A stretch of DNA of 33,416 nucleotides from Methylobacter sp. Its GTDB lineage: Bacteria > Pseudomonadota > Gammaproteobacteria > Methylococcales > Methylomonadaceae. A program made the position numbers and the translations under genes. A model generated the notes under the pieces. The model did not search any database, had not been told where the DNA came from, and worked only from the letters and a program-made list of their open reading frames with translations. Shown here one piece after another: positions 1-8,360 of the stretch. Positions within the stretch are counted from its first letter, which is position 1. Each line of letters opens with the position of its first letter. The DNA lies in contig JAUXTH010000115.1 in the NCBI GenBank assembly GCA_030679035.1, positions 1-33,416 on the forward strand, in the 5' to 3' direction.

Positions 1-93
1 GATGACAATGTCGGTTATTTAAAAACCAAAGCAAAAAAAATGGCACACATGCTGTTTGAGACCAAAAAAGACCGGAACGACTCAGCCGATTAA
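1..93 (+). CDS. C-terminal end of an unidentified protein (5' end outside window)
   Basis: An open frame runs from the first base to a TAA at 91-93 and gives 30 residues, rich in Lys and Asp, ending in RNDSAD. It carries no motif I recognise and there is too little of it to assign a family. It precedes a frameshifted remnant on the same strand, so both may belong to an older, partly degraded accessory segment. That link is inference from position only. Confidence 0.4.
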   Translation, partial: DDNVGYLKTKAKKMAHMLFETKKDRNDSAD

Positions 94-144
94 ACATCGC
101 GGGCTGAGTTGAAGTCTAAGTATAAAGGGACTGCGCTTGAGCCA

Positions 145-403
145 ATGAAAAATAATGCTTATGAAGCGGCAAAAAGTGGCGGCAAGCATTCGGGATTGCT
201 GAAAACTATAGTAATTTGACTGATGCGATGCTTGAAGGATCGATAAAATCAATGGATGAACAAATAGCATTGATTGGGTAAAGCAACAAGCCGATATGAC
301 AGGCGTTGAGTTTGATGATAAAGAATTGCAGGTTATTCATTGTTATCTTCAAAAAAAGCAGCTTAACTCCACGCACCAGTCCACGCAGGTTTACTCGCTA
401 TAA
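145..403 (+). pseudogene. frameshifted remnant of a small gene
   Basis: ATG at 145 opens a frame reading MKNNAYEAAKSGGKHSG that stops at 217-219. Near 193-200 the reading continues in another frame as ENYSNLTDAMLEGSIKSMDE to a stop just after 270. A third frame carries on from about 272 with DWVKQQADMTGVEFDDKELQ to TAA at 401-403. The three pieces join into one plausible hydrophilic protein of about 80 residues if one base is restored in the TT run near 195 and a second indel is placed near 270. The AAKSGGKHSG start resembles a segment I associate with polymorphic-toxin-type proteins, but this is a weak recollection. The region between 93 and dsbB holds nothing else I can support. Confidence 0.45.
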
Positions 404-437
404 GCCTGCTTATACCCTCATTAACAGCAGTAATGAC

Positions 438-956
438 TTATTGCGCTGTCGGTTTAACATTCCAGATTTGCAGCAGACTTAACGTTGCCAGCATTAAAAA
501 AGCCAGTAACGTCCATGCGGGCATACTAAAACCGAATAGCGTCCAGTCCACTTTCGCACAATCGCCGGTGCCGCTGAGCATCAATTTAACCGTTTCCAGT
601 AACGGAAAATTTTGCAGCACATAATCCAGGCCGGGGCCGCATTCGGGGACTTGGTCAGGCGGCAAATGCTGTATCCAAACATGACGGGTAGAAATGGCTG
701 CCCCCGACAACGCCGTGACCGCCCCTGCAATAGCATAAGTGGTGACGCCGGTTTGTCCGGGATTGTGCAGAGCCGCTATTAAAAAGACCGCGCCGGTCAA
801 TAAAATAGCAATGCGCTGAGAAATGCACAACGGGCAGGGATCTAAGCCGCCGACAAACTGAAAATAAGCGCCCATCGACAGCAAAAATACGCAACCGAGA
901 AAGCCTAAGAAAAACCAGATTCTTGCGTTAAATCGTAATAGTTCTAACATAATCAA
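438..956 (-). CDS. dsbB: Disulfide bond formation protein B (DsbB)
   Basis: Inner-membrane quinone reductase that reoxidises periplasmic DsbA and passes electrons to ubiquinone or menaquinone. The 172-residue product has four hydrophobic segments (about 12-32, 47-64, 74-90 and 146-165). It shows both redox pairs of the family: the periplasmic CPLC motif (C41 and C44) after the first segment, and C106/C133 in the second periplasmic loop (PECGPG and GDCAKVDW). Length and topology fit the family. The ATG at 956 is followed by a second in-frame ATG two codons on, and either could serve. It stands alone, 93 nt from the next operon on the same strand, with no dsbA beside it. Assignment is secure. 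Confidence 0.95.
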   Translation of the reverse strand: MIMLELLRFNARIWFFLGFLGCVFLLSMGAYFQFVGGLDPCPLCISQRIAILLTGAVFLIAALHNPGQTGVTTYAIAGAVTALSGAAISTRHVWIQHLPPDQVPECGPGLDYVLQNFPLLETVKLMLSGTGDCAKVDWTLFGFSMPAWTLLAFLMLATLSLLQIWNVKPTAQ

Positions 957-1049
957 ATACCTTTATAGAATAAGTCAGGTTGTTGCGGGAGCGATGCCTT
1001 TATGCCCTCGGGTACACGTCGCGATGTAGGCGCCGGCTCCTACGGCAAT

Positions 1050-1460
1050 TTATTTACATGCCTTATACATGCCGTCTAACACCAATGAATTCGGGCTGAC
1101 CATGCCGATAATCTTGTTGTTTTCAACGACCGGCGCCCTGACCAGATTATAGTTGGCAAATAAGCGCGAGCAATAACGGATGTCCATATCGGGATGCACC
1201 GAGATCACCGGCTTGCTCATGATTTCATAGACGTTGACCCGATCCGGCGCACGGTCTTTGGCCAGCACATGGCGGGCAATGTCGCCCGAATTAATCAGGC
1301 CGTATTCGTCATCATCATGGCGTTTATTGACGACCAGCACCGAGGTTTTAAGCGCCTTCATCTTTTTCAGCGCATCTTCTATGGTGGCAATGCCGTCGAT
1401 GGTGCCGAAGTCGGCTTTCATCACATCCCGGACACGAATTACTATGCGTGGCGCAATCAT
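1050..1460 (-). CDS. Tandem CBS-domain protein
   Basis: A 136-residue protein made almost wholly of two CBS domains (about 12-68 and 77-133). These typically bind adenine nucleotides and regulate a partner protein or transporter. Typical CBS turns are visible, such as LVVNKRHDDDEYGLINSGDI in the first domain and APVVENNKIIGMVS in the second. It has no catalytic domain, so it probably works as a regulatory subunit. Its ATG overlaps the stop of the upstream PII-like gene by 4 nt (ATGA at 1457-1460), indicating translational coupling. As the last gene of the DUF1538 operon it may gate those membrane proteins together with the PII-like protein. That role is inferred from context only. Confidence 0.85.
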   Translation of the reverse strand: MIAPRIVIRVRDVMKADFGTIDGIATIEDALKKMKALKTSVLVVNKRHDDDEYGLINSGDIARHVLAKDRAPDRVNVYEIMSKPVISVHPDMDIRYCSRLFANYNLVRAPVVENNKIIGMVSPNSLVLDGMYKACK

Positions 1461-1807
1461 ATTTTATCCTCAAGTTCTTGGGTTAATTTTTCAACCTGAT
1501 GCATGACGCCGACGGCGTCTTCGACATCGATCTGGATGGCAATGCCGGTGCCGGGTTTGTTGTCGAATTCCGCAACCTTGGCGATGGCTTCCAATATGTG
1601 TCGACTGAGATGCTCTTCGACCAGCATCATCAGCACATCGCGCTGGGTTTCCAGGGTCAGACCGAAAAATGTTTTCGATTGTTTCATGCCTTCGCCGCGC
1701 GCGTTGCTGACAACAGTTGCGCCTTTAGCGCCGTTTTCACGCGCGGTTTCAAGCACCAGATCCGTCTTGTCATCTTCGACAAATGCGATAATTAATTTGA
1801 AATGCAT
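1457..1807 (-). CDS. PII-like nitrogen-regulatory-type signalling protein
   Basis: A protein of 116 residues with the ferredoxin-like pattern of the PII superfamily: an initial strand (HFKLIIAFVEDD), a helix, then a Gly-rich loop where PII proteins carry the T-loop (GAKGATVVSNARGEGMKQSK), and a late strand GIAIQIDVEDAVGV. The canonical GlnB/GlnK uridylylated-Tyr loop is absent, so this is a PII-like protein and not GlnB. I choose ATG at 1807. It has a Shine-Dalgarno GAGG six bases upstream, whereas an in-frame TTG at 1819 lacks one and only adds four residues. It lies directly after a DUF1538 gene and is coupled to the CBS gene. Known PII proteins bind ATP/ADP and plug or open transporters, which suggests that role here. 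Confidence 0.85.
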   Translation of the reverse strand: MHFKLIIAFVEDDKTDLVLETARENGAKGATVVSNARGEGMKQSKTFFGLTLETQRDVLMMLVEEHLSRHILEAIAKVAEFDNKPGTGIAIQIDVEDAVGVMHQVEKLTQELEDKI

Positions 1808-1815
1808 GGTGTTCC

Positions 1816-2595
1816 TCAAGGTTTGGATGAAAGACCGCCTTTGCTAAGCCATTGCGCAATTTGCGCGTAACCCAGAACAGCGATGATGGGAAATAAACTG
1901 GCAAAGGCGATCAAGCCGAAGCCGTCCAGCAGCGGATTGCGGCCGGGAACGGTCGAGGCCAGCCCCAGACCCAATGCGGTGACCAACGGCACGGTGACCG
2001 TTGAGGTAGTGACCCCGCCCGAGTCGTAGGCCAAACCGATGATCATCTTGGGCGCAAACAGGGTTTGTATCAGCACCACGATATAGCCTGCGACAATGTA
2101 ATAATAAAGCTCGGTGCCGGTCACAATCCGGTAAGCACCCAGCGCAATGCCGAATGCTACGCCGACCGAAACCGCGATGCGCAACCCCCAAGCGCGGATA
2201 GCGCCGCCGGAAATCTGCTCGGCTTTCCAGGCCACCGCCAGCAACGACGGCTCGGCCAGCGTGGTCGCAAAACCGATGCTGGCGGCAAACGCATATACCC
2301 AATAATAGGCTTGCCAGCTTACACCCTGTTCGGCGGGATTAATCCCCAGAAACTCCGGCGTAGTCAGCTGGGCAGCCATCAGCTTCCCCAACGGAAACAG
2401 CGCCATTTCCAGGCCTTTCAGAAAAAACGCAATGCCGAGCAAAACGTAGATAAACCCGATCAGCATTTTTTTGGGATGCGCCAGGGGCTTGCGGATAACC
2501 AGCAACTGGAAGCCGATAATAATCGCGGCAATCGGCAAAACATCCCGGCAGGTCGACAATAGAGCCTGCGCAAATTGACTGATCCAAACTATCAT
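1816..2595 (-). CDS. DUF1538 family integral membrane protein (second copy in operon)
   Basis: A 259-residue, highly hydrophobic protein with about seven membrane segments and the DUF1538 signatures TLAEP (112-116) and [10 protein letters not shown] (190-199). The latter is followed by a hydrophobic stretch and [17 protein letters not shown]. The family's function is not established. Topology and the paired conserved motifs suggest a transporter or channel (inference). It is a clear paralogue of the product of 2777-3505 and probably its partner. In other genomes I recall DUF1538 proteins with two such domains fused in one chain, so the two halves may form a heterodimer here. A PII-like gene starts nine bases downstream of its stop. 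Confidence 0.85.
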   Translation of the reverse strand: MIVWISQFAQALLSTCRDVLPIAAIIIGFQLLVIRKPLAHPKKMLIGFIYVLLGIAFFLKGLEMALFPLGKLMAAQLTTPEFLGINPAEQGVSWQAYYWVYAFAASIGFATTLAEPSLLAVAWKAEQISGGAIRAWGLRIAVSVGVAFGIALGAYRIVTGTELYYYIVAGYIVVLIQTLFAPKMIIGLAYDSGGVTTSTVTVPLVTALGLGLASTVPGRNPLLDGFGLIAFASLFPIIAVLGYAQIAQWLSKGGLSSKP

Positions 2596-2628
2596 TTGTC
2601 AGTTCTCATTAACGGCAGATAAAAATTA

Positions 2629-2692
2629 TCACCACGAAGACACGAAGAACACGAAGAAATAAAGCTTCGTGTTCTTCGTGTCTTCGTGGTGA
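2629..2692. repeat. Perfect 28-bp inverted repeat between the two DUF1538 genes
   Basis: The arms at 2629-2656 and 2665-2692 are exact reverse complements, separated by 8 nt (AAATAAAG). Each arm is built from tandem CACGAAGA-like units (TCACCACGAAGACACGAAGA begins the left arm). A shorter related half-copy lies at 24945-24966, and degenerate CACGAAAGGCACGAAA-type copies flank 27704-28015. As RNA it would form a very stable stem within the DUF1538 operon and could act as a processing or attenuation site. Confidence 0.9.
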
Positions 2693-2776
2693 ATTCAAAA
2701 TCCTTACTGTTTAGCAGCATTCCGTATTTAGCCGATTTGATTCTAAATGCCGCCTGTGAGTAATGAGACGCTACAA

Positions 2777-3505
2777 TCATTTCAGCACTCCGTAGGCCAT
2801 GACAAAAACCATCGGCGTTAACGAGGCAAAAGCGATCAAGCCAAAACCGTCAACCATCGGATTACGTCCTTTAATCGCTGTAGCCAGACCTACGCCCAGC
2901 GCAGTCACCAGCGGCACGGTAATGGTCGATGTGGTGACGCCGCCGGAATCGTAAGCGATGCCGATGATTTCAGGCGGCGCGAACGGCGTTATCGCAATCA
3001 CCCCGCAATAGCCGCCGATAATCAGGTAATACAAAGGCCAGCCCCGAATAATCCGCAAGACGCCTACCAGAATGGCAAAACCGACCGACAGCGCGACAGT
3101 AATGCGCAAGCCAAACGCATAACTGTCTTTAGCATCATCGGTTTGCCCAATAATACCGCCTTTAGCCGCAATGCTAGCCGCTTCCTGGGCGATGGCGATC
3201 AGCGCAGGCTCCGCCACCGTGGTGCCGAAGCCCAGACAAAAGGCAAACGCCAACAGCCAGAACAAACTGCCTTTGCGGGCAAACGCAAAAGCCATCGACT
3301 CGCCGATAGGGAACAGGCTCTGCTCAAGCCCCTGGACAAACAGGGTCAGCCCCAGAATAACAAACAGAGTGCCGCCGATTAAACTGCCGACATCGGGAAT
3401 AGGTTGCCGAATAATCAACACCTGGAACACCAAAACAACCCCAAGGATAGGCGCCAAGTCCAGGAAACTGCCGAACAGCTGTTTAATAAAAGGGTTGTTA
3501 AACAT
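2777..3505 (-). CDS. DUF1538 family integral membrane protein (first gene of operon)
   Basis: A 242-residue polytopic membrane protein with the same architecture as its neighbour: TTVAEP at 95-100, [10 protein letters not shown] at 185-194 and [17 protein letters not shown] near the C-terminus. These blocks are almost identical between the two proteins, while the intervening helices have diverged, so the pair arose by an old duplication. No signal peptide is seen beyond the first membrane segment. It is the promoter-proximal gene of the DUF1538-DUF1538-PII-CBS operon. The 181-nt gap before the next gene contains the 64-nt palindrome and no convincing ORF. Substrate is unknown. Confidence 0.85.
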   Translation of the reverse strand: MFNNPFIKQLFGSFLDLAPILGVVLVFQVLIIRQPIPDVGSLIGGTLFVILGLTLFVQGLEQSLFPIGESMAFAFARKGSLFWLLAFAFCLGFGTTVAEPALIAIAQEAASIAAKGGIIGQTDDAKDSYAFGLRITVALSVGFAILVGVLRIIRGWPLYYLIIGGYCGVIAITPFAPPEIIGIAYDSGGVTTSTITVPLVTALGVGLATAIKGRNPMVDGFGLIAFASLTPMVFVMAYGVLK

Positions 3506-3567
3506 TCAGGCTCTTTATCCGATTCATTAATAATCTTGACGGCGTAAGTCAGCAATCAGTCGCGTAA

Positions 3568-6500
3568 TCATAGAGTATCCTCAAATTCATCACACAGCTT
3601 ATCAACCAAATCATCCATTTCCTTGAAAAAATAATCGCCCACTTTCTGGCGATTTAGCGCTTTGTAGCGACGGTATAGCTTGGCAAAATCATCATAAATT
3701 TCCGTTTCAGGTGCTTGCGATTTAATTTTGACAATCAGTCGCTCTCCCTCGTTGGCGGTTCGAACATAAGCAAAAAAATCTTTAATCTTTGCATCAAATT
3801 CCCGAATCATTTCACCCACCAAAGCCTCTTGCTCATTACGCGCGGCAATGATTTTCAGAATATCAAACTGATAACCACCTCCATACTCGGCTCCCTCCGC
3901 TACTTTGAGTGGTTTCTTTTTCTTTTCCGTTGGCTCGTAAGTGACGACTTCAATAATGCCAATCTGATTATCAAAATATACTTCAATCGGGTCTTTCACA
4001 TCGTCAGAACGATGCATCATGTTGTAAAGCGTATTGAACTTGCGCCAGAACAATAAAAAGCCCGGCTCACTATACTTGCCGTCCAGCTCAATCACATATT
4101 CAATACGATTGAGGATAGTGAAATACTGCGCCGCCTTGGCTTTGATGTCCGCAGTGTGTTCCGGGTTAGCGTCGATGTATTCTTTCAAGCTGCTTTCAAA
4201 GTCCAGATAGCTTTCCGGGTCTTCACGCTTGGATTGGTCTTTGTAAATCGCCATAAACACCGTGAAAAACTTAGCAAAGGTATCCGATTTTTTCAGCTCA
4301 CTCAGCAGAATATCCAATACCTTCTTATCGCCAAACGGGTCAAAGTCGCTCACCACCACATCGGAGAAATGTTCAAACGCATCTTTGATGTTTTGCACAT
4401 TCACATTGTTGTAGGAGAAATCGACAATCTTGCAGTCGTTCTTATATTTAGCCGTGCGATTGACGCGGGAAATGGTTTGAATGGCGCTGATGCCTTTAAT
4501 TTCTTTATCGAGAAACAAGGTATGCAACCTCTTCTCATCAAAGCCGGTTTGCAGCTTTGCCACCACAATCATCAAACCATTATTAGTAGGCCGCGCAAAA
4601 TTTTCCAAGACCTTTTCTTCCGTCATGCCACCATTTAGTCCCGTGGCGCTTTGCTCATCCTGATTGGCTGAATACACCACATGAATCGGCGCTCCGGCAT
4701 ACTTGGCATATTTGGGCTGTTGAACCAAAACGTTGAAATACTTCCTCACTGCTTGGCTATAGGCAATTGCCGCGTTAATGGAATGCACCGCCAACATCGC
4801 CTTGCCCGTGCCGCGAATTTGGCGATACACGTCTTTCACCAATAAGTCCGCCACATACTTAGCGATGGCATCAATACGCTCACGATTTTCATAGACCTGC
4901 TTTTTCTGTGCATCCTTGTATTCTTTTTCGGTAAAGCCTTCCAACGGATTGCTTGGCAAATCGAACAACATCTTGGATGCCACCGGCACAATGTTTTTCA
5001 GCGGGTTCAGGATAAAGCCATCCTCAATCGCTTCTTTCATCGTGTAACTATCGAAAGGCCGCCAGAGTTTTTCGCTTTCGGCATAACCGCTGAATTCGCC
5101 AAAACGCGCCAACGTATGGTCATCGGGAGTGGCGGTAAAACCTATAATCAGGTTCTTTTTGGTGCTGGCCGAAGCATACGCCGCGTTATCAAACGGGCTT
5201 TGCAGTTCATCAAAAATACTTACCATTTCTTCATGCTGGTCGCCGCTGTTGGAGCGGTGAATCTCGTCGATCAAAAACACAATGCGCAGTTTGGCGAGTT
5301 TTTGCAGTACATCCGCATCAAGCATCTCGCGCACCGAGCCGAATTTTTGCAAGTTCACAATCACCAGGCGGGTATCGGATGCCAGCGCCTGCTGAAAGGT
5401 TTTCTTATTGCTAGCTTCCACGTACATGCGATTATCGATGTTCATATTCAACATCAACGAATCAATCTGGCTGCGCAGTTGCAACCTGTCCACCACGATC
5501 ATGATTTTGTCGTAGACGTATTCGCCGTCCCGGCGCAAATCTTTCAACTGCAATGCAGACCAGCCGATGATATTGGATTTGCCGAACCCTGCCGCGTATT
5601 GCATCAGCAAGGAATACACGTTTTTGTTATTGGAATAGGCTTTACGCTTTTCCAGCAGCTCTTTTTTCTTGGCTTCGCCTACGCCCGCCAACTGTTTTTC
5701 CAACAATTTTTCAAAATAATCGGGCTCTTGTTCGTGCGCCAAAAACTCATCAATCTTGGCCATGATTTTATCGGTGCCGAATTTCTGCTTTGGGCGTGGC
5801 GAAATTAAATTCCCCGCTTCATTTTTAACTTCTTTTACGCCCTTGTTGACGTACACATCGCGCTCGATGAAGTTGTAATACAAAATTTCTTTCTCGATAA
5901 ACAACTTGCCATACAGCGCGGCAAACAGCTCTTTTAATTTGTCTTTTTTCTCGGCGTCCGGCTTCAGCAGCGGATAAGGCTTAAACACGCCGTGGGCTTT
6001 TTTCTCAATCTCTTCGCGGTCAAACTTACCTTCGCGGCAGGTCGCTAACATCTCGTCAAAATAATCCGCAATAGTGCGGATGACAAAGGTTTCGCCAATA
6101 TCGGTGGTGGTGATATGAATGGCTTTTTCAAAAATCTTCAGGAAGTCTTTGCGCTCAGCCTGTTTTTCGTAATCACTCAACACGGCATTGCTATCGATAT
6201 GCTGGTGATAAACTTTTACCGCTTCAAAATAATCTCTGATAACTTTGCCACGGCCGTTCTTGGTAGCGTTCTGGTTGGTGTAGTTGTTTTTTAATTCGCT
6301 GTAACCCAAATAAATGCCATTCACAAACAACACAATATCCGGGCGAAAAGAGAACACCTGCTTGTCTTGATAGCTGTATTTATAGGGCAGCTCCTGCACC
6401 ACGGAAAAAATGTTCTCATCAAACAGCGCATTGTCGTGAATCACACTGTCGCCGGTGTAAAACAGATGCAGCTTGATGCCCTGCAAGCTGATGGACTTAT

Positions 6501-6774
6501 TGGCATTGATGAACAAGGCCATATTACGGCTGCTGGCGATACGCTCCTGGATCAGCACAATCAACTCTTGCAGCAATAGCTTTTCGTCGCCCCGGTATTT
6601 TTTCAGCAGGGTTTCATAGGGCTTTTTGTTCAGCTCAGTGCCGGAGATAAACGCCTGCAAGTCTTCCTCAATAATCAGCGATTGGGTGACGGTATTGGCT
6701 TTGACTTCCTTGTAGCCCAAGCCATCCCGAAAGAATGGGATTAAAAACTTATCTTGCAGATGTAATTCATTCAT
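3568..6774 (-). CDS. hsdR: Type I restriction enzyme, R (endonuclease/translocase) subunit
   Basis: ATP-dependent DNA translocase and nuclease of a type I restriction complex, which cuts unmodified DNA away from the recognition site. The 1068-residue chain begins with a PD-(D/E)xK nuclease core (D146, then E160-L-K162). It continues with helicase motifs: a Walker-A-like AAGFGKSN (394-401), DEIH (503-506), GFTATP (545-550), and motif VI QTISRVNR (766-773). A C-terminal helical region completes it. I start at ATG 6774: it follows the family N-terminus (MNELHLQDKFLIPFFRDGLG) and overlaps the upstream stop by 8 nt, whereas a longer frame to 6903 would only retranslate the neighbouring gene. The phosphate-loop Phe in GFGKS replaces a usual small residue. 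It looks complete and is probably active. Confidence 0.93.
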   Translation of the reverse strand: MNELHLQDKFLIPFFRDGLGYKEVKANTVTQSLIIEEDLQAFISGTELNKKPYETLLKKYRGDEKLLLQELIVLIQERIASSRNMALFINANKSISLQGIKLHLFYTGDSVIHDNALFDENIFSVVQELPYKYSYQDKQVFSFRPDIVLFVNGIYLGYSELKNNYTNQNATKNGRGKVIRDYFEAVKVYHQHIDSNAVLSDYEKQAERKDFLKIFEKAIHITTTDIGETFVIRTIADYFDEMLATCREGKFDREEIEKKAHGVFKPYPLLKPDAEKKDKLKELFAALYGKLFIEKEILYYNFIERDVYVNKGVKEVKNEAGNLISPRPKQKFGTDKIMAKIDEFLAHEQEPDYFEKLLEKQLAGVGEAKKKELLEKRKAYSNNKNVYSLLMQYAAGFGKSNIIGWSALQLKDLRRDGEYVYDKIMIVVDRLQLRSQIDSLMLNMNIDNRMYVEASNKKTFQQALASDTRLVIVNLQKFGSVREMLDADVLQKLAKLRIVFLIDEIHRSNSGDQHEEMVSIFDELQSPFDNAAYASASTKKNLIIGFTATPDDHTLARFGEFSGYAESEKLWRPFDSYTMKEAIEDGFILNPLKNIVPVASKMLFDLPSNPLEGFTEKEYKDAQKKQVYENRERIDAIAKYVADLLVKDVYRQIRGTGKAMLAVHSINAAIAYSQAVRKYFNVLVQQPKYAKYAGAPIHVVYSANQDEQSATGLNGGMTEEKVLENFARPTNNGLMIVVAKLQTGFDEKRLHTLFLDKEIKGISAIQTISRVNRTAKYKNDCKIVDFSYNNVNVQNIKDAFEHFSDVVVSDFDPFGDKKVLDILLSELKKSDTFAKFFTVFMAIYKDQSKREDPESYLDFESSLKEYIDANPEHTADIKAKAAQYFTILNRIEYVIELDGKYSEPGFLLFWRKFNTLYNMMHRSDDVKDPIEVYFDNQIGIIEVVTYEPTEKKKKPLKVAEGAEYGGGYQFDILKIIAARNEQEALVGEMIREFDAKIKDFFAYVRTANEGERLIVKIKSQAPETEIYDDFAKLYRRYKALNRQKVGDYFFKEMDDLVDKLCDEFEDTL

Positions 6775-8122
6775 TAGGCTTACTGGCCTCTGGCTTGACG
6801 GTAATGTAACGTTGATTGGGGCTGGAAGGCTTGTCGGGAATGGTTGGTACCAGTTTGCCGGAGGCAATAAGGGGCAGTAAAAAGGTATCGCGAAAATGCT
6901 CACGATGGCTTAAGCCGAGATGCTGCATCATTTCTTTGGTTGAACGGGGAACTGCACAAAACTGTAACAGCTCGTCAGCTTGATCGGTAACTTGTCCGGT
7001 AGCTTGTCCGGTAACCTGTCCGGTAACTTGTTCGAAACCTTCGGCATAAGGCAGCACCAGCCGAATAAAATTGGGGGTAAAGCGGTAAATGCTACGGGGA
7101 TAATGCCCAAGAATGCGCGGCACCCCTGAACCCAGCTGCTCGACCATATCCAGATCCCGAAAAACCCGCATCAGCTCTTTATTTTGTGGAACCGAATAAC
7201 CCATAAAAAACTCTTCTTCATCAAATCCCGAAGGCAGGCCTCCGGCAGAAGTAATCTCCAAATGATCATCAAAAAGCTCGAATTTGGGCGGCACCTCATT
7301 GCTGTAATTATTGTGGATGATCGCGTTGATCACCGCCTCGCGCAGTGCGACGGGATTCAATAATTTACGTTCTTCGCGCCGGTTTGGCGTAATGCGGGCA
7401 AAGGTTTTATTCTCAACCCTGAGCTTTTCCAGCACCGCTTTGGTCGCTTTCACCAGCGAGCAATAACCGTACTCTTCATTTTCGACTAGGTTTACCCGGT
7501 CGGTGCCTGCATACTTGGCAACCTTAATCGACAAGCCGTTAACGTCCGAAAGCAAATAAGCGGCGTAGTTGTACGCACCATCTTCGGTCAGCAGTTCCAG
7601 ATTACGCGCAAACCGGTCATTCAGTTTTAACGCTGTTTCGCTATAATAAATTTTTAGCTGTTCAAAATTCAGCGTCTGTTTACGTGATTTTATGGTGCCA
7701 ATGGAGTTGCGAATCCTGCTTGCAAACAAATCCTCAATCATCCTGACCGGCATAGGTTCCGAGGCGCTGCCAATTCGGATGTAGCAACCCTTGGCCGACA
7801 TGCCCATTTTGGATAAGTAATACGGTTTTTCAGAACCGCTGGCTACGGTAATTTTGATAATGCCTTTACCCTCGCGGGTTTCGGTGACCACATCAAACAG
7901 CCCCATCGTCGAAGGGCTGATATTGTTTTTAATACGATCCTTGATTTTCAGTTGCACAGCATCGGCATCGGTAACGCCTATGGTTTCTTGCGTTTTGTCG
8001 TCAATGCCAATATAAATCACGCCGCCATCGCGATAATTAAGAAAAGCAATCACCTCTTTTTCAAGCGTGTCGGTCAGTTCGCGTTTGAGTTCGATACGGT
8101 TGGATTCTTGTAATTCGTTCAT
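6767..8122 (-). CDS. AlbA_2/Schlafen-type domain plus GHKL ATPase-like regulator
   Basis: A 451-residue protein of the type annotated as putative transcriptional regulator or RecG-C-terminal-like ATP-binding protein. Domain order: AlbA_2 (about 6-125, with ESNRIELKRE and FLNYRDGGVIYIGIDD); a middle region; a GHKL-like ATPase lobe with EAVINAIIHNNY (262-273) and GSGVPRI (331-337); a low-complexity tract of VTGQ/ATGQ/VTDQ repeats (366-381); and a winged-helix-like C-terminus (about 383-440). The repeat linker before a DNA-binding end is common in this family. It lies inside the restriction operon and its stop overlaps the hsdR start (ATGAATGA, 6767-6774), so the two are translationally coupled. 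A role in controlling or aiding HsdR is inference from that coupling. Confidence 0.85.
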   Translation of the reverse strand: MNELQESNRIELKRELTDTLEKEVIAFLNYRDGGVIYIGIDDKTQETIGVTDADAVQLKIKDRIKNNISPSTMGLFDVVTETREGKGIIKITVASGSEKPYYLSKMGMSAKGCYIRIGSASEPMPVRMIEDLFASRIRNSIGTIKSRKQTLNFEQLKIYYSETALKLNDRFARNLELLTEDGAYNYAAYLLSDVNGLSIKVAKYAGTDRVNLVENEEYGYCSLVKATKAVLEKLRVENKTFARITPNRREERKLLNPVALREAVINAIIHNNYSNEVPPKFELFDDHLEITSAGGLPSGFDEEEFFMGYSVPQNKELMRVFRDLDMVEQLGSGVPRILGHYPRSIYRFTPNFIRLVLPYAEGFEQVTGQVTGQATGQVTDQADELLQFCAVPRSTKEMMQHLGLSHREHFRDTFLLPLIASGKLVPTIPDKPSSPNQRYITVKPEASKPNE

Positions 8123-8168
8123 TGCGTAACCCGTAAGGCGAGCTTAGTCATCACCATGTAACCCCCAT

Positions 8169-8360
8169 TCAACATCGTCCCGAATAAGGGTTTCGGTTGA
8201 GACATCTGTCAGCCCATCCGCGATAATTTTTTCCATGGGTTTGCAATTCGCATTCTAATTTGTGTAACTCTTCACTATTGGTTATGCCGAGTTTGTTATG
8301 CGCAATATCCGTACCCTCAATATAAATCGGGCTATTTTCGAGGTGATATTTGGATGCCAT
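8169..8360 (-). pseudogene. N-terminal fragment of a Fic AMPylase-type toxin
   Basis: ATG at 8360 opens a 63-residue frame beginning MASKYHLENSPIYIEGTDIA and continuing HNKLGITNSEELHKLECEL. This matches the N-terminal cap of Fic-family proteins that AMPylate targets. After about residue 41 the similarity stops and the tail (QTHGKNYRGWADRC and on) is unrelated. The catalytic HxFx(D/E)GNGRxxR motif is absent here and downstream. The gene therefore looks deleted after the first fifth, fused to foreign sequence that also contains a 30-codon frame at 8144-8236. It overlaps the upstream antitoxin gene by 29 nt, as fic genes often do. Confidence 0.7.

Noticed and set aside
2592-2780. A 62-codon minus-strand frame bridging the two DUF1538 genes
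   Set aside because: Much of it is the translation of the perfect palindrome, it is in a different frame from both neighbours, and has no recognisable protein features.
5116-5808. A 230-codon plus-strand frame opposite hsdR
   Set aside because: Antisense shadow of the helicase region; composition is His/Gln/Val-rich without domains.
6775-6903. N-terminal extension of hsdR by 43 residues
   Set aside because: It only retranslates the end of the regulator gene; the family N-terminus begins at MNELHLQ and the 8-nt overlap explains the start.
8144-8236. A 30-codon frame MEKIIADGLTDVSTETLIRD after the Fic fragment
   Set aside because: Too short and with no ribosome-binding site or known family; noted only as foreign sequence at the deletion junction.
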